Positions 49,176 to 58,837 of a stretch of 64,000 bases of DNA are shown piece by piece. Numbering within the stretch: the stretch's first letter is position 1; every line of letters begins with the position of its first letter. The translations under genes were made by a program, and so were the position numbers. The stretch is taken from positions 1 through 64,000 of the forward strand of contig DUPM01000136.1 of the NCBI GenBank assembly GCA_012838315.1, read 5' to 3'. The stretch comes from Clostridiaceae bacterium. Lineage in GTDB: Bacteria; Bacillota; Clostridia; Saccharofermentanales; Saccharofermentanaceae. A model generated the notes under the pieces. That model was not told where the DNA came from. It made no database searches and saw only the letters and a list, made by a program, of their open reading frames with translations.

Positions 49176-49260
49176 GGACGTAAATTAAGAAGTTAAAATA
49201 CGTGGATATTCCACATTTTGCATAATTAGTCATAAACACCCCCGAAGGAGCAAATAAACA

Positions 49261-50043
49261 GTGAACGTTAATCAGAATCAGAATAGTTCAACCCCAAATA
49301 AGGAAACAGAATCCGAAACTATGGGCAAGAAAGCTTCTGCTCCGTCTGTCAATGCGAAGGTTAAGGACAGATATCCGATGAAGCGCGGATTTATCGGGAA
49401 TTTCTTTTTTGGCGTTGGTGTTTTAGGCACTTATGCACTCATTCGATTTAAGGCGGAAGGCCTTTCAAATATTCCGAAAGATATCCCTTATGTCATTGCC
49501 GCAAATCATCAAACCTACGTTGATGGAATGTGGATTGCCCGCTTCTTACCAAGAAAACACTTTAAAGTCATGTGTTGCCTCGCCGGTTCAGATCTTGAAA
49601 CAGATCACGGTCTGTTAGGTAAGCTTATTATGCGCGTCGGTCGCGGTATTGCGGTTGACCGTTATGGCAGCCCTGTACGTGGCCTAATCAAAGCCAAGAA
49701 GGAAATCGAGAACGGTCACGTGATGTTAGTTCACCCCGAAGGAACACGAACGTCCGATGGTCTCGTCGCCGACCTCAAAGACGGCGCCGCATACATGGCG
49801 GTCAAGGCCAACGTCCCCGTTTTACCGGTTTATATTAGTGGTGGCTACGACGTCTTTTCGAGACATATGAAAAAACCGAAAACTTGGGATAAAGCCAACA
49901 AGCGGCGCAAGAAAGTGACCATTCATTTCGGTCCGGTCATACTTCCTGAAACATTTGGAAAAGATGCTCACAAACTTACTTCTGCAATTCAGGATTGGCT
50001 TCGTGAGATGGAAAGAAAACAAATGGCAGAGAAGCCGGAATGA
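49261..50043 (+). CDS. 1-acyl-glycerol-3-phosphate acyltransferase (PlsC family)
   Basis: The 260-residue acyltransferase has the catalytic NHQTYVDG (HX4D) motif and the phosphate-binding HPEGTRTSDG motif. It would acylate lysophosphatidate in phospholipid synthesis. GTG 49261 is the start, with AAGGAG about ten bases upstream; ATG 49321 is possible but has no binding site. The first 40 residues are polar and low-complexity. Its 3' end overlaps the convergent lipid kinase gene by 68 bases. Confidence 0.85.
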   Translation: MNVNQNQNSSTPNKETESETMGKKASAPSVNAKVKDRYPMKRGFIGNFFFGVGVLGTYALIRFKAEGLSNIPKDIPYVIAANHQTYVDGMWIARFLPRKHFKVMCCLAGSDLETDHGLLGKLIMRVGRGIAVDRYGSPVRGLIKAKKEIENGHVMLVHPEGTRTSDGLVADLKDGAAYMAVKANVPVLPVYISGGYDVFSRHMKKPKTWDKANKRRKKVTIHFGPVILPETFGKDAHKLTSAIQDWLREMERKQMAEKPE

Positions 50044-50974
50044 CCTCAAACCGAATCTGGCTGGCCGAGAAATTTTCTCCGTCATAATTGCCGCGCAACG
50101 GCCGATTGACGTCTGTAGATACAATCACACCGCTTGTCACTTTGAAGGAATGCACACTCGGATGCCCGAGATGCAGTCCTTTTTTGTATTTGCCGATTAG
50201 AGGCAAGGCTTTTCTGCGAGTGAGGTCATCTACAATACATACTTCAAGCACTCCGTCATCCACTTGCGAATTCGGCGACGGACAAAACCCTTTTCCGTAA
50301 TAGCGTGCATTGCAGATACTCGCAAGCGTATATTTGCACTGACTGTCAACGTTTTCAAGCTTATCTGCCAATTCTAACGAATATCTGAAGCTGAATCGCC
50401 AACCTCGTAAAAAACACATAATTATCGCCAGATTATAGGCGTTTCTTTTGAAAAACCGACTTTTGGGGTGTTTATCGATCATAGACATCGCCGTATCATT
50501 AATCGCTGTATCTAAGCCAAAAGATGTAATATTTACACTGTAAACACTCAATTCCGGTATGTGATCTGACAGCAAGTTATAACAATCCACACGCAATAGA
50601 TCAATGTGCTTAACTTCTCTTCGGTGCAACGATTGAAGGATTGAAAGTGGATTATTATACATTTCTTGAGGCAGAACTGTCCGAGCATAATCATTTCCGG
50701 TGCCCATTGGAATAACACCCACCGGCGTCTGTCCGAACGCTAGCGCGTTAGCCACCTCATGAACCGTTCCATCGCCTCCGCACGCAAAAATTACGGCATC
50801 ACTACGATAACGATTTGCATATTCTTCAGCCAATACTCTCGCGTGGCCGGCATATTCTGTTCTCAAAAAGTGGTACTCATTCTTGTCGCTCTCGGCTTGA
50901 AGTCGCACCGCCTTTTCAAGTTCGGAAGCAGCTTTCATTCCGGATCGAGCGTTAACGATGAAAACAAAATGCAT
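49976..50974 (-). CDS. Diacylglycerol kinase-family lipid kinase
   Basis: The 332-residue protein starts with the DAGK catalytic domain: FIVNARSG, FACGGDGTVHEVANAL and GVIPMGTGNDYART are the nucleotide-binding motifs. It would phosphorylate diacylglycerol or a related lipid. It is the third gene of a set after fabT and acp (19-base gap). Its last 23 codons overlap the end of plsC on the other strand. Confidence 0.9.
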   Translation of the reverse strand: MHFVFIVNARSGMKAASELEKAVRLQAESDKNEYHFLRTEYAGHARVLAEEYANRYRSDAVIFACGGDGTVHEVANALAFGQTPVGVIPMGTGNDYARTVLPQEMYNNPLSILQSLHRREVKHIDLLRVDCYNLLSDHIPELSVYSVNITSFGLDTAINDTAMSMIDKHPKSRFFKRNAYNLAIIMCFLRGWRFSFRYSLELADKLENVDSQCKYTLASICNARYYGKGFCPSPNSQVDDGVLEVCIVDDLTRRKALPLIGKYKKGLHLGHPSVHSFKVTSGVIVSTDVNRPLRGNYDGENFSASQIRFEVIPASLPFVFFPSHEANPELQK

Positions 50975-50993
50975 TAGTCACCCCTGTGTTGTC

Positions 50994-51326
50994 TTACTTT
51001 GAACCGGAATAAACTAAATCAACGACATCCTGGACCGTCAAAACCTTATCGAGATCATCATCAGAAAGTCGAATTTCATAAGTACTCTCGAGATCAACAA
51101 CCAATTCGTAAATTTGAAGTGAATCAAAACCCAGGTCAGCAACAATCTCGGTTTCCGGTTTGATATCTGTCGGAGATAGTCCGGTCAACTCGGTGACCAT
51201 TTGCATAAGACTATCGTATATGCGCTCCTTTTGTCTCTCTGCAAGATCTTCTAAATCGGACACCCGTTCTCGATCCGCATCAGGGTCCGGCTCTGAGATA
51301 CTGTGATCTGATTCGACTGGTCTCAT
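50994..51326 (-). CDS. Acyl carrier protein
   Basis: The 110-residue protein has a normal ACP of about 75 residues at the C-terminus, with the phosphopantetheine serine in DLGFDSLQIYELV and the usual acidic helix II. The first 35 residues are an acidic extension (SDHSISEPDPDADRE) not found in standard AcpP. Its ATG overlaps the FabT-like stop by four bases. No fab synthesis genes lie nearby, so it may be a specialised ACP for lipid recycling. Confidence 0.92.
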   Translation of the reverse strand: MRPVESDHSISEPDPDADRERVSDLEDLAERQKERIYDSLMQMVTELTGLSPTDIKPETEIVADLGFDSLQIYELVVDLESTYEIRLSDDDLDKVLTVQDVVDLVYSGSK

Positions 51327-51826
51327 GGTTCTTTTCCTCCTGAATCCTTTGCCTTTAAGGCTTTTTCCTCTTCACTGTATTTGTGGTACTGTTCTGCGAT
51401 AAATTCGTCGATATCTTTTACCAAGCGAATCAGCCGCTCTTTTTCTTGCTCACCTAAGGGATCTAAAAGCCGCTTAACCAAAAGCGTGTGAAACTTCGCA
51501 TGCATCCGATAGGCAAGCTTTCCTTGTCGAGTTAAACGAATTCGAACGACCCTTCGATCCTTCAAGTCACGATATCGTTCAACATATGCCTTACGGACTA
51601 AGCGATCAATGGCCACCGTCAATGTGCCGGTCGTAATGCCAAGCCGAGCCGCTGTTTCAGACATCGTCCGCGCTTCATAAGGACCGATTGCTTCAAGCGT
51701 ATGCAGCTCCGCAATCGAGAGATCGGAAAAATAACCCTTGGATAGAGCCTTCTCTTCTGTCAATAACACGTTATCAAATATGCGCAACAGGCTTTTTGCG
51801 AAATCTTGATCCGAGGGGTTCAACAC
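51323..51826 (-). CDS. MarR-family repressor, FabT-like
   Basis: The 167-residue winged-helix regulator resembles FabT: LRIFDNVLLTEEKALSKGYF, DLSIAELHTLEAIG, recognition helix ARLGITTGTLTVAIDRLV and wing RYRDLKDRRVVRIRLT. FabT represses fatty-acid genes with acyl-ACP as corepressor. The longer frame starts at TTG 51865, inside the operator. GTG 51826 has GGGAGG five bases upstream and leaves the operator in the leader, so it is preferred. acp overlaps its end. Confidence 0.85.
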   Translation of the reverse strand: MLNPSDQDFAKSLLRIFDNVLLTEEKALSKGYFSDLSIAELHTLEAIGPYEARTMSETAARLGITTGTLTVAIDRLVRKAYVERYRDLKDRRVVRIRLTRQGKLAYRMHAKFHTLLVKRLLDPLGEQEKERLIRLVKDIDEFIAEQYHKYSEEEKALKAKDSGGKEP

Positions 51827-51852
51827 AAGCGCCTCCCATACCGATTCAAATA

Positions 51853-51867
51853 GTTTGATTTGCAAAC
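51853..51867. promoter_or_regulatory. FabT-type operator at the repressor's own promoter
   Basis: GTTTG-ATTTG-CAAAC is a palindrome resembling the site at 49115. It begins one base downstream of the -10 box and covers the likely transcription start, as expected for autorepression. Confidence 0.58.
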
Positions 51868-51896
51868 ATTTTATCGTTTTCAGCCGAAAATTACAA
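51868..51896 (-). promoter_or_regulatory. Promoter of the FabT-like operon
   Basis: TTGTAA and TAAAAT lie 17 bases apart on the minus strand, immediately before the palindrome. Confidence 0.62.
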
Positions 51897-51992
51897 CCAA
51901 CGGATGACTTGTAACTTTATCGTGTCAAATGGTTTGAGAAGATACGACTATGTAGTCCAAAATATCTTGAGACAATTAATCGAACAAATAAA

Positions 51993-52727
51993 TCAGGAAT
52001 ACGACTTGCTTAATGGCTCAAGATTCGGAAACTCACCCCTGAAAAGCCCTGTTCGGGTGACCATGGCATTGTCCTTATCTTCTGAAGGATAACCTTCTAA
52101 CTCTGCCATTGCCTCCAAAAACAAATCCGGCCTAAGATTTCGAGATGAGCCCGCCAATACTGTGATATGAATTGTATCTACTTCTGACACCAATTTCTCT
52201 TGTTCCAAATTCAGGATCAAATCACGTATTTCGGCCTGCTTCATTTTGCCTTTCGAGCGCTTCATCACAAGAACGGAACTCCTTTTTAAGAGGCTCTCCG
52301 CATAACTATAAATATGCGGGGCCGAAATCAGATACGTCGCTGCAGAAACCTCAGCCATCAAACTGCCGGAGCCGGAAGGCACATAGCCGCCCTCCGATAT
52401 GTGAAGACCTTCTGGGCAAAACAAATTGAATCGTGTTATGAACTCATCAATCTCTATCCGCTCTTCAAGAGAAATATCAACATAATCAGAAGTCGTCGCT
52501 ACCCCGACGCCGAGAGGCAACGCAAAAACCATGTTCGGTCTGGGGTTGTACCCTTGTGAATACAAAAGCGGAAATCCAGCGCGACGGCAAACGCGTTCAA
52601 ACGTTCGCATCAAATCCAGGTGACCAATGTATACAATACCGCCCGTTCGAGCGAATTTTGCTCGAAGGATGTGTGCAACGCGATGCGGTTTCATCGTCAT
52701 GGCAAGTTGCCGTTCGTTTTCAAGCAT
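51993..52727 (-). CDS. DUF2344 protein (radical SAM partner)
   Basis: The 244-residue protein matches the DUF2344/TIGR03936 family: RAKFARTGGIVYIGHLDLMR, FPLLYSQGYNPRPNMVFALP and GVGVATTSDYVDI. This family is encoded next to, or fused with, the TIGR03960 radical SAM protein and usually near rplU-rpmA. ATG 52727 has GGGGG upstream and overlaps the radical SAM stop by eight bases; the frame continues to 52904 but that part lies inside the neighbour. Its reaction is not established. Confidence 0.88.
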   Translation of the reverse strand: MLENERQLAMTMKPHRVAHILRAKFARTGGIVYIGHLDLMRTFERVCRRAGFPLLYSQGYNPRPNMVFALPLGVGVATTSDYVDISLEERIEIDEFITRFNLFCPEGLHISEGGYVPSGSGSLMAEVSAATYLISAPHIYSYAESLLKRSSVLVMKRSKGKMKQAEIRDLILNLEQEKLVSEVDTIHITVLAGSSRNLRPDLFLEAMAELEGYPSEDKDNAMVTRTGLFRGEFPNLEPLSKSYS

Positions 52728-54630
52728 GACATACCCCCACATTATATTCCGAAGCACCACAAGCTTTACATCCGCCGTGGCACGGTGCTGTCGTTTTTCC
52801 ACGATAAGCCATTTCTCGCTCGCGAAGAAGATAGTCTTTGCGAACGCCGATGTCAATGTGGTCCCAAGGTAACACCTCATCAATATCGCGCGGTCTTGGG
52901 CCAAAGAAATGCAGACTCAAACCGTGCGATTCAAGTATACTCATCCAGTCTTCAAATCGAAAACAATCGTCCCAAGCATCAAAGAAAAGCCCTTGCCTAT
53001 ACCCATCAATCAATACCTTGAGTAATCTACGGTCTCCTCGAGCCAAGACCGCTTCCCAAGCAGAAGTCTTGAGATCGTGCCAAGAGTATTTAATATTTCG
53101 ACTCTTCAGTGCCTCGGCCAAAACTCTTTGTTTCTCACGTAATGACTCTATACTGTCTTGGGCCTCCCATTGAAACGGCGTAAAAGGCTTTGGAATAAAC
53201 ATCGAAGTCGAAACAACGATATCCGGTCTACGACGCTTCAGACCCTCGCGGTTGGCTACTTCGAAAAAAAGTTTTTCAATACGTCTGGCCAATTGAGCTA
53301 TGCCCAAAACATCTTCCATCGTTTCCGTCGGGAGTCCGAGCATAAAATATAGCTTAACTCTTTGCCAACCACCGGCAAACGCCAATTCTAAAGAAGATAG
53401 AATATCTTCCTCCGTAATGCCTTTATTGACCACATCTCGTAGGCGCTGCGTACCGGCTTCCGGCGCAAAAGTCAGACCGGTTTTACGGGTGCCGGACACT
53501 TTTTCCATCAACTCTAAAGAAAACGAATCCAATCGTAATGACGGCAATGAAAGACTGGTGTGCCTTTCTTCAAAAGGGGAAACCATGTTGTCGAGAAAAT
53601 CCGGTAACGCAGAGTAATCACTCGTCGACAAGGACAACACACCAATCTCATCATACCCGGTGGCCGCTTCAACTTCAAAACCCTGCCCGCAAAGCGTATC
53701 TACACTCTTTTCGCGAACCGGACGATATACAAAGCCCGCCTGACAAAAGCGACAGCCTCGGCTGCAGCCCCTGAACAATTCAAGATAAGCGCGGTCGTGA
53801 ACAATTTTGGTATGAGGAACGACTGGTTTGGTCGGAAAAGTGACACCATCCATATCAGAAATAATGCGCTTTTGGATGGATTTCGGCGCTCCTTCGACGC
53901 AGGTATCGATACTCTTAATCGTACCATTCTCATTGTAATCAAACTTATAGTACGACGGCACATATACGCCCTTAAGCTTAGAGGCTTCACGAATCAAAAA
54001 TGCTTTGCTCATTGGTTCAGTGGATTGAAAAGAGGCCTTATATGCCTTCATCAAATCCATAAACTCAACAAGAACTTCTTCGCCCTCGCCCAAAAAGACA
54101 AGGTCAAATACCTCGGCAATGGGCTCAGCATTATAAACCACCGGCCCTCCGGCAATAATGATCGGATCTGATTCTGACCGCTCTGAGGCGAGAAACGGAA
54201 TACCCGACAAATCAAGCATTTGCAAAACATTAGTAAAGCACATTTCGTACTGCAAAGAGAACCCGAGAACATCAAAATCTCGAAGCGGACTTTTTGTTTC
54301 TAATGAAAACAGCGACAATGATTTATCGCGCATCAAACGATCCATGTCTTTCCACGGTGAAAAAGCGCGTTCACAGGCGACACCGTCCAAATCATTGAGC
54401 ACCTTATATAGTATCTTCATCGCAAGGTTACTCATCGCTATTTCATATATATCGGGAAAACACAAAGCAAACCTCACATATGACGTAAAGCCTTCAGCCT
54501 GCAACTGCTGCTGCATTTCAGGTTTGATGACCTCGCCCCACTCACCACCGACATAACGAGCCGGGTTTTCAACGGCCAGCAAATCGCCCCTGCTTAATTC
54601 GACGCGATGGTCGGCATTATTCTCTTTCAT
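52720..54630 (-). CDS. B12-binding-like radical SAM protein (TIGR03960 family)
   Basis: The 636-residue enzyme has an N-terminal cobalamin-binding-like domain (LCFPDIYEIAMSNLAMKILY, VLGFSLQYEMCFTN, LGEGEEV) and a radical SAM core with CSRGCRFC near residues 292-299, ligating the 4Fe-4S cluster. A Cys-rich tail, CHGGCKACGA, may bind a second metal. These proteins occur with DUF2344 in Firmicutes; the substrate is unknown. AGGGAG precedes the ATG. Confidence 0.9.
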   Translation of the reverse strand: MKENNADHRVELSRGDLLAVENPARYVGGEWGEVIKPEMQQQLQAEGFTSYVRFALCFPDIYEIAMSNLAMKILYKVLNDLDGVACERAFSPWKDMDRLMRDKSLSLFSLETKSPLRDFDVLGFSLQYEMCFTNVLQMLDLSGIPFLASERSESDPIIIAGGPVVYNAEPIAEVFDLVFLGEGEEVLVEFMDLMKAYKASFQSTEPMSKAFLIREASKLKGVYVPSYYKFDYNENGTIKSIDTCVEGAPKSIQKRIISDMDGVTFPTKPVVPHTKIVHDRAYLELFRGCSRGCRFCQAGFVYRPVREKSVDTLCGQGFEVEAATGYDEIGVLSLSTSDYSALPDFLDNMVSPFEERHTSLSLPSLRLDSFSLELMEKVSGTRKTGLTFAPEAGTQRLRDVVNKGITEEDILSSLELAFAGGWQRVKLYFMLGLPTETMEDVLGIAQLARRIEKLFFEVANREGLKRRRPDIVVSTSMFIPKPFTPFQWEAQDSIESLREKQRVLAEALKSRNIKYSWHDLKTSAWEAVLARGDRRLLKVLIDGYRQGLFFDAWDDCFRFEDWMSILESHGLSLHFFGPRPRDIDEVLPWDHIDIGVRKDYLLREREMAYRGKTTAPCHGGCKACGASEYNVGVCHA

Positions 54631-55316
54631 GAGTCACTCCCTGCTTGGCGCGCAACCCGTACAAAATCGCACACCTTATCATAATCCTTATAACTGTTTG
54701 TCTCGAGCAAACTGGATGCGTCGACACCATATGGTGAAAAATGTCTGACTGTATCTTCGACATTAATGGGACCGATACCTCCGGCAATAAATATGCATCT
54801 GTTCTCAAGTATCAGACTATCATAGAAACGTTTTCCGATATCCCACGGAAACGCAATGCCCGATCCCCCGTCAGAATGTTCGACACTAATATCAAATAAT
54901 AGAGCGTCGAATCGAGATAAATGAGGCATATTGTGAATGCGCCTCCAATACTCTTCCTCTTGAGATTCCTGCGAGGGGATTGGAATTCTTTGCCAAATCT
55001 TGACACCGGAAATTGAAGCTTGCGAAAAGGCCGCAAAGAGATCGTTCAAGAAGCTCTCGTTTGTATCCCAGTGCAATTGAATGACATCAAGCCCCACAAA
55101 AATAGTGGTTGAGACGATTTCATCAACAGTCGTCTGGGTGAAAACACCAACACAAGATATTTGAGGATGAAGTTGGTCGCGAATACGCTTTGCCTCCTGT
55201 GCGTTGACGCGTCTTTTCGATGGCGCAAACACAAAGCCTACAAAATCCGGCATGCACGCATTCACAATATTTGCGTCCTCTTCTCTTCGAAGTCCGCAAA
55301 CTTTAACTTGCGTCAT
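54627..55316 (-). CDS. trpF: Phosphoribosylanthranilate isomerase
   Basis: The 229-residue TIM-barrel protein has VKVCGLRREEDA with the catalytic Cys, FVGFVFAPSKRRV, FDALLFDIS with the likely catalytic Asp, the phosphate loop IFIAGGIGP and GVDASSLLE. TrpF isomerises PRA in tryptophan synthesis, but no other trp gene is present here, and it sits between pgi and a radical SAM gene. The family's IQLHG reads IQLHW. ATG 55316 is used; its ribosome binding site is weak. It overlaps the next gene by four bases. Confidence 0.85.
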   Translation of the reverse strand: MTQVKVCGLRREEDANIVNACMPDFVGFVFAPSKRRVNAQEAKRIRDQLHPQISCVGVFTQTTVDEIVSTTIFVGLDVIQLHWDTNESFLNDLFAAFSQASISGVKIWQRIPIPSQESQEEEYWRRIHNMPHLSRFDALLFDISVEHSDGGSGIAFPWDIGKRFYDSLILENRCIFIAGGIGPINVEDTVRHFSPYGVDASSLLETNSYKDYDKVCDFVRVARQAGSDS

Positions 55317-55326
55317 CAATAATCAC

Positions 55327-56679
55327 TTAAGCCTTTCCGGACAAACGCGCTTCGAGCTGAACCTTTTCAGCCTCATAGCCAGGCTTGCCCAACAAAGCAA
55401 ACATATTTTTCTTATACGCTTCGACACCGGGTTGGTTAAAAGGATTAACCGCCAATACATATCCGGAGATAGCACACGCCTTTTCAAAGAAATAGATTAA
55501 TTGCCCAAGCCAGTAAGCATTCATCTCAGGAACATCCAAAACTATGTTTGGCACTTTTCCGTCAACATGAGCCAAAACCGTCCCCTGCATCGCCTTAAAA
55601 TTCACTTCATTCATGTCCATTCCGGCCAGAAAATTCAACCCATCAAGATTAGCAGGATCATTGGGGATCGCGAATGTTCGGCGAGCATTTTCAAAATGCA
55701 CGACCGTCTCAAACAACATACGTTGACCATCTTGAATATATTGACCCATAGAGTGAAGATCCGTCGTATTGTCGACCCCTGCAGGGAAAATACCTCGTTG
55801 ATCTTTGCCCTCAGATTCCCCAAACAGTTGCTTCCACCACTCTGTCATAAAATGAAAAGACGGTTCATAATTGACCATCACTTCGGTCGTGAAACCTTTT
55901 CTTAGCAAAGCGTTACGAACTGCCGCATAACGATAACAAGCATTCTCCGCAACGGAAACGGTCTTGAATGTCTTAACTGCATCTTTTGCACCCTGCATGA
56001 GTTCGCGAATATCAATTCCGGCTACCGCAATCGGCAATAGCCCGACAGCCGTCAACACCGAAAAGCGCCCGCCGACATCATCCGGAACAACAAAAGACTC
56101 ATAACCCTCTTGGTCAGCCAAGCCTTTCAATGCACCGCGCGCTTTATCAGTCGTCGCGTAAATTCTTTCTTTAGCCTCTTCCTTGCCGTAACGATTCTCC
56201 ATGTACGCACGGAGAATTCGGAATGCGATTGCAGGCTCAGTGGTTGTGCCGGACTTTGAAATAACGTTCACAGAGACGCGTTTACCATCGAGAATATCCA
56301 TTAAATCCGAAAGATAGGTCGCACTGATTGAATTTCCGCAGAAAATAACCTGCGGCGCTTTTCTGATTTTTTTGCCGGCAATCGACGCAAAAGAATGCGA
56401 CAATAGCTCAATGACAGCACGAGCGCCTAAATATGAGCCGCCTATGCCGACAACCAACAAAATATCAGAATTCTTTCGAATTTTTGCCGATGCTTTTCGA
56501 ATGCGTGAGAATTCTTGTTTATCAAAATCACTCGGAAGATTGAGCCAACCCAAAAAGTCATTGCCCGGACCGGTTTTTTTGTGGAGCAATTCGTGAGCAA
56601 GCTTTACTTGCGGTAATAAATTATCAATCTCTTCTTCAGAAACAAAATTTGCGGTATTTTTAATGTCCAGTTTAATCAT
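55327..56679 (-). CDS. pgi: Glucose-6-phosphate isomerase
   Basis: The 450-residue enzyme interconverts glucose-6-phosphate and fructose-6-phosphate. The signatures [28 protein letters not shown] and a late [15 protein letters not shown] are clear. The length equals that of the B. subtilis enzyme when started at ATG 56679, which has GGAG seven bases upstream. A longer frame to 56790 is not supported. Confidence 0.97.
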   Translation of the reverse strand: MIKLDIKNTANFVSEEEIDNLLPQVKLAHELLHKKTGPGNDFLGWLNLPSDFDKQEFSRIRKASAKIRKNSDILLVVGIGGSYLGARAVIELLSHSFASIAGKKIRKAPQVIFCGNSISATYLSDLMDILDGKRVSVNVISKSGTTTEPAIAFRILRAYMENRYGKEEAKERIYATTDKARGALKGLADQEGYESFVVPDDVGGRFSVLTAVGLLPIAVAGIDIRELMQGAKDAVKTFKTVSVAENACYRYAAVRNALLRKGFTTEVMVNYEPSFHFMTEWWKQLFGESEGKDQRGIFPAGVDNTTDLHSMGQYIQDGQRMLFETVVHFENARRTFAIPNDPANLDGLNFLAGMDMNEVNFKAMQGTVLAHVDGKVPNIVLDVPEMNAYWLGQLIYFFEKACAISGYVLAVNPFNQPGVEAYKKNMFALLGKPGYEAEKVQLEARLSGKA

Positions 56680-56898
56680 AGTCGTCTCCATTCTTTTCCA
56701 AAATCTGCCTTGCGTTAGTATAGCATTTTCAAACTGTTTATGTGAATATATAGCAAGAGATTTTAAATGATATTCGGCAAATAGCGACAATTATGCCTTA
56801 AAATCTCCTATGTTTTATCGAATAATTATAAGACTTAGGCACACGACTTCTATGTGTTACGTGTATAATATTAAGATAAACGGATAAGAGGTAATAAC

Positions 56899-57450
56899 GT
56901 GTCGAACAGCCAGCTTCCGAACGCCAAACTGATCATATTGTACATACTCCAGAAATTGCCTGGAATCAGTGCGACGGATTTAATGAAACAGTCCATTGAC
57001 TCTTTGTACATGGACTATTTCATGTTCTCGCAGGCTAAGGACGAATTGCTTCGCGATCATCTAATGATTGAGTCCGTCCGCAAAGGAGAGACTCGTAAGA
57101 ATGCTTCCGGACATCCCGTAGCTCTCTGTGATATTACTCCTGAGGGCCAATCCGTCCTCAACCGCTTACTTCCTACATTGCCGACTGCAGCTTTGAGTTA
57201 TCTAACTGCAGAGGCAAGTAAATCTGTCATCAACATCAAAAAGTCCACGGAGATTAGGGCATACTTTGAGCCGGACGCAGACGGCCATTACAACGTCCAT
57301 ATGATTCTCAAAGAAGGCGAACGCATCGTCGCGAACATTACGCTGAATGCGCCAACCGAGAGAATCGCCGAGCAGATGTGTACCCGCTGGAAGTCAGCCA
57401 CTTCCGATATATACGCCACTTTAATCAATCAATTATCCGAATCGACATAA
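56899..57450 (+). CDS. DUF4364-family winged-helix protein
   Basis: The 183-residue protein starts with a winged-helix-like segment (LIILYILQKLPGISATDLMK, DELLRDHLMI, CDITPEGQSVLNRLL) and ends with an alpha/beta domain. This matches DUF4364, a family common in Clostridia and thought to be regulatory. GTG 56899 has AGAGG upstream. It is transcribed away from pgi and convergent with the flavodiiron gene. Target unknown. Confidence 0.72.
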   Translation: MSNSQLPNAKLIILYILQKLPGISATDLMKQSIDSLYMDYFMFSQAKDELLRDHLMIESVRKGETRKNASGHPVALCDITPEGQSVLNRLLPTLPTAALSYLTAEASKSVINIKKSTEIRAYFEPDADGHYNVHMILKEGERIVANITLNAPTERIAEQMCTRWKSATSDIYATLINQLSEST

Positions 57451-57517
57451 CTCCAGACAACACCGTCGAATTACGCGTAACCGGACTCATTTCTTGTGAA
57501 AAATGATTCGGAAATAA

Positions 57518-58729
57518 TCAAATCAATCGATCACCCAATTGCATAATTTTCGCCGCAAGATCATCTGCATATTTATCTACTTCAGCGAGCTGATCTTCTG
57601 TAGGAAGTCCTTCGAACTGAACATCGGACAAGCGCTCCGCCTTCTTCAATCCGGATGTCATCTCTGCAAATATAGTCGAAGCACGCGACCCCCAACCATA
57701 TGATCCAAGCAACCCGATAAATGGCGTCTTCACGCGCATCGCATTCATGAGCATCGCACAATAGGAACCCGCAGGGTGCGGCCCTCCCAACACTGTCGGT
57801 AGGACATAAACCACCGCTGCTGCCGTGACCAAATCTCTCATCACGAGTCCGCTCTGAACCACAAGGCTATCCGGCTTCTTTCCGAGATTACGCGAAAGAA
57901 CAGAGACCCCTTTGGACGCCAGCCTCAAGCACAGCCGCTCGGCAATAACAGCAGAACTGCCATGCATACTGACATAAGGAACGACAACCGTCTTTTCAAC
58001 CTGATCCGAAGTCCAGCGCATATACTTTTGAAGAATCACTGAAGGCTGATTCCAAATTGGGCCGTGGGCAGTCGCAATAATTGAAGGTGCCATCTCGATG
58101 ACTTTCTCCGTGTATTTCCTTACCTGCGTCGCAAAAGGCATCATAATCTCAGCATAGTAAGCGCGAGCGGCCACCTTTATCTCGTGGCTGTTCGTCGCAA
58201 AGAGTTTATCTGAAGAATAGTGAGAACCAAATAAATCACTCGAAAACAATGTGCGTGTGGACGACTCATAAACCATTGTGTTATCCGGCCAATGCGCAAA
58301 CGGAATCTTGAAAAAGGTTAATGATCTTCCGCCCAATTCAATTTGATCGCCTTCGTTAACAATCATAAATTTATCCGTCGCAATATGGAGATGGGTAAGC
58401 ATAAGCTTCGCCACTGCCTCCGTCGCAACAATCTGGGCGCGAGGAAACTTCTTCATAAGGACCGGCAGAGAGCCGGAATGATCCTGTTCGGTGTGAAGGA
58501 TGATAATGTAATCAATCACATTGACCTCACAACGATCAACGCTATCCATAAACTCCTTTGTGAAATCCGGATCGGCAGTATCGATCAGCGCAGACTTCGT
58601 TTGCCCTTTAACGACATATGCATTATAAGTCGTACCGTGCTCTGTGGGCATGATACAATCAAACATCTTGCGGTCGGGGTGCTGAATATCAATACAAAAA
58701 ATCCCGTCATTGATTGCCTGAACTGCCAT
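57518..58729 (-). CDS. fprA: Flavodiiron protein (rubredoxin:oxygen oxidoreductase)
   Basis: The 403-residue protein reduces O2 to water (or NO to N2O). The metallo-beta-lactamase-like diiron domain has HTEQDHSG and later His/Asp ligands (FAHWPDN, SSDLFGSH, TAHGPIW). The C-terminal flavodoxin domain holds VPYVSMHGSSAVIAERL and LGGPHPAG for FMN. Rubredoxin, its electron donor, is encoded just upstream. This pair marks an anaerobe that tolerates traces of oxygen. Confidence 0.96.
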   Translation of the reverse strand: MAVQAINDGIFCIDIQHPDRKMFDCIMPTEHGTTYNAYVVKGQTKSALIDTADPDFTKEFMDSVDRCEVNVIDYIIILHTEQDHSGSLPVLMKKFPRAQIVATEAVAKLMLTHLHIATDKFMIVNEGDQIELGGRSLTFFKIPFAHWPDNTMVYESSTRTLFSSDLFGSHYSSDKLFATNSHEIKVAARAYYAEIMMPFATQVRKYTEKVIEMAPSIIATAHGPIWNQPSVILQKYMRWTSDQVEKTVVVPYVSMHGSSAVIAERLCLRLASKGVSVLSRNLGKKPDSLVVQSGLVMRDLVTAAAVVYVLPTVLGGPHPAGSYCAMLMNAMRVKTPFIGLLGSYGWGSRASTIFAEMTSGLKKAERLSDVQFEGLPTEDQLAEVDKYADDLAAKIMQLGDRLI

Positions 58730-58837
58730 ATGAACCTCCGTATTTTTAAGTATTCACATTTTACCCCGAAGCGAAAAAAAGAGCAACGCAGAGATTTTTG
58801 CCGAGAACACGTCCGTTACCCAATGCTCTCGACATGA

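Noticed and set aside
51925-51937. A third FabT site (TCAAA-TGG-TTTGA)
   Set aside because: The arms are in the opposite order to the other two sites, and it lies upstream of the promoter; probably chance.
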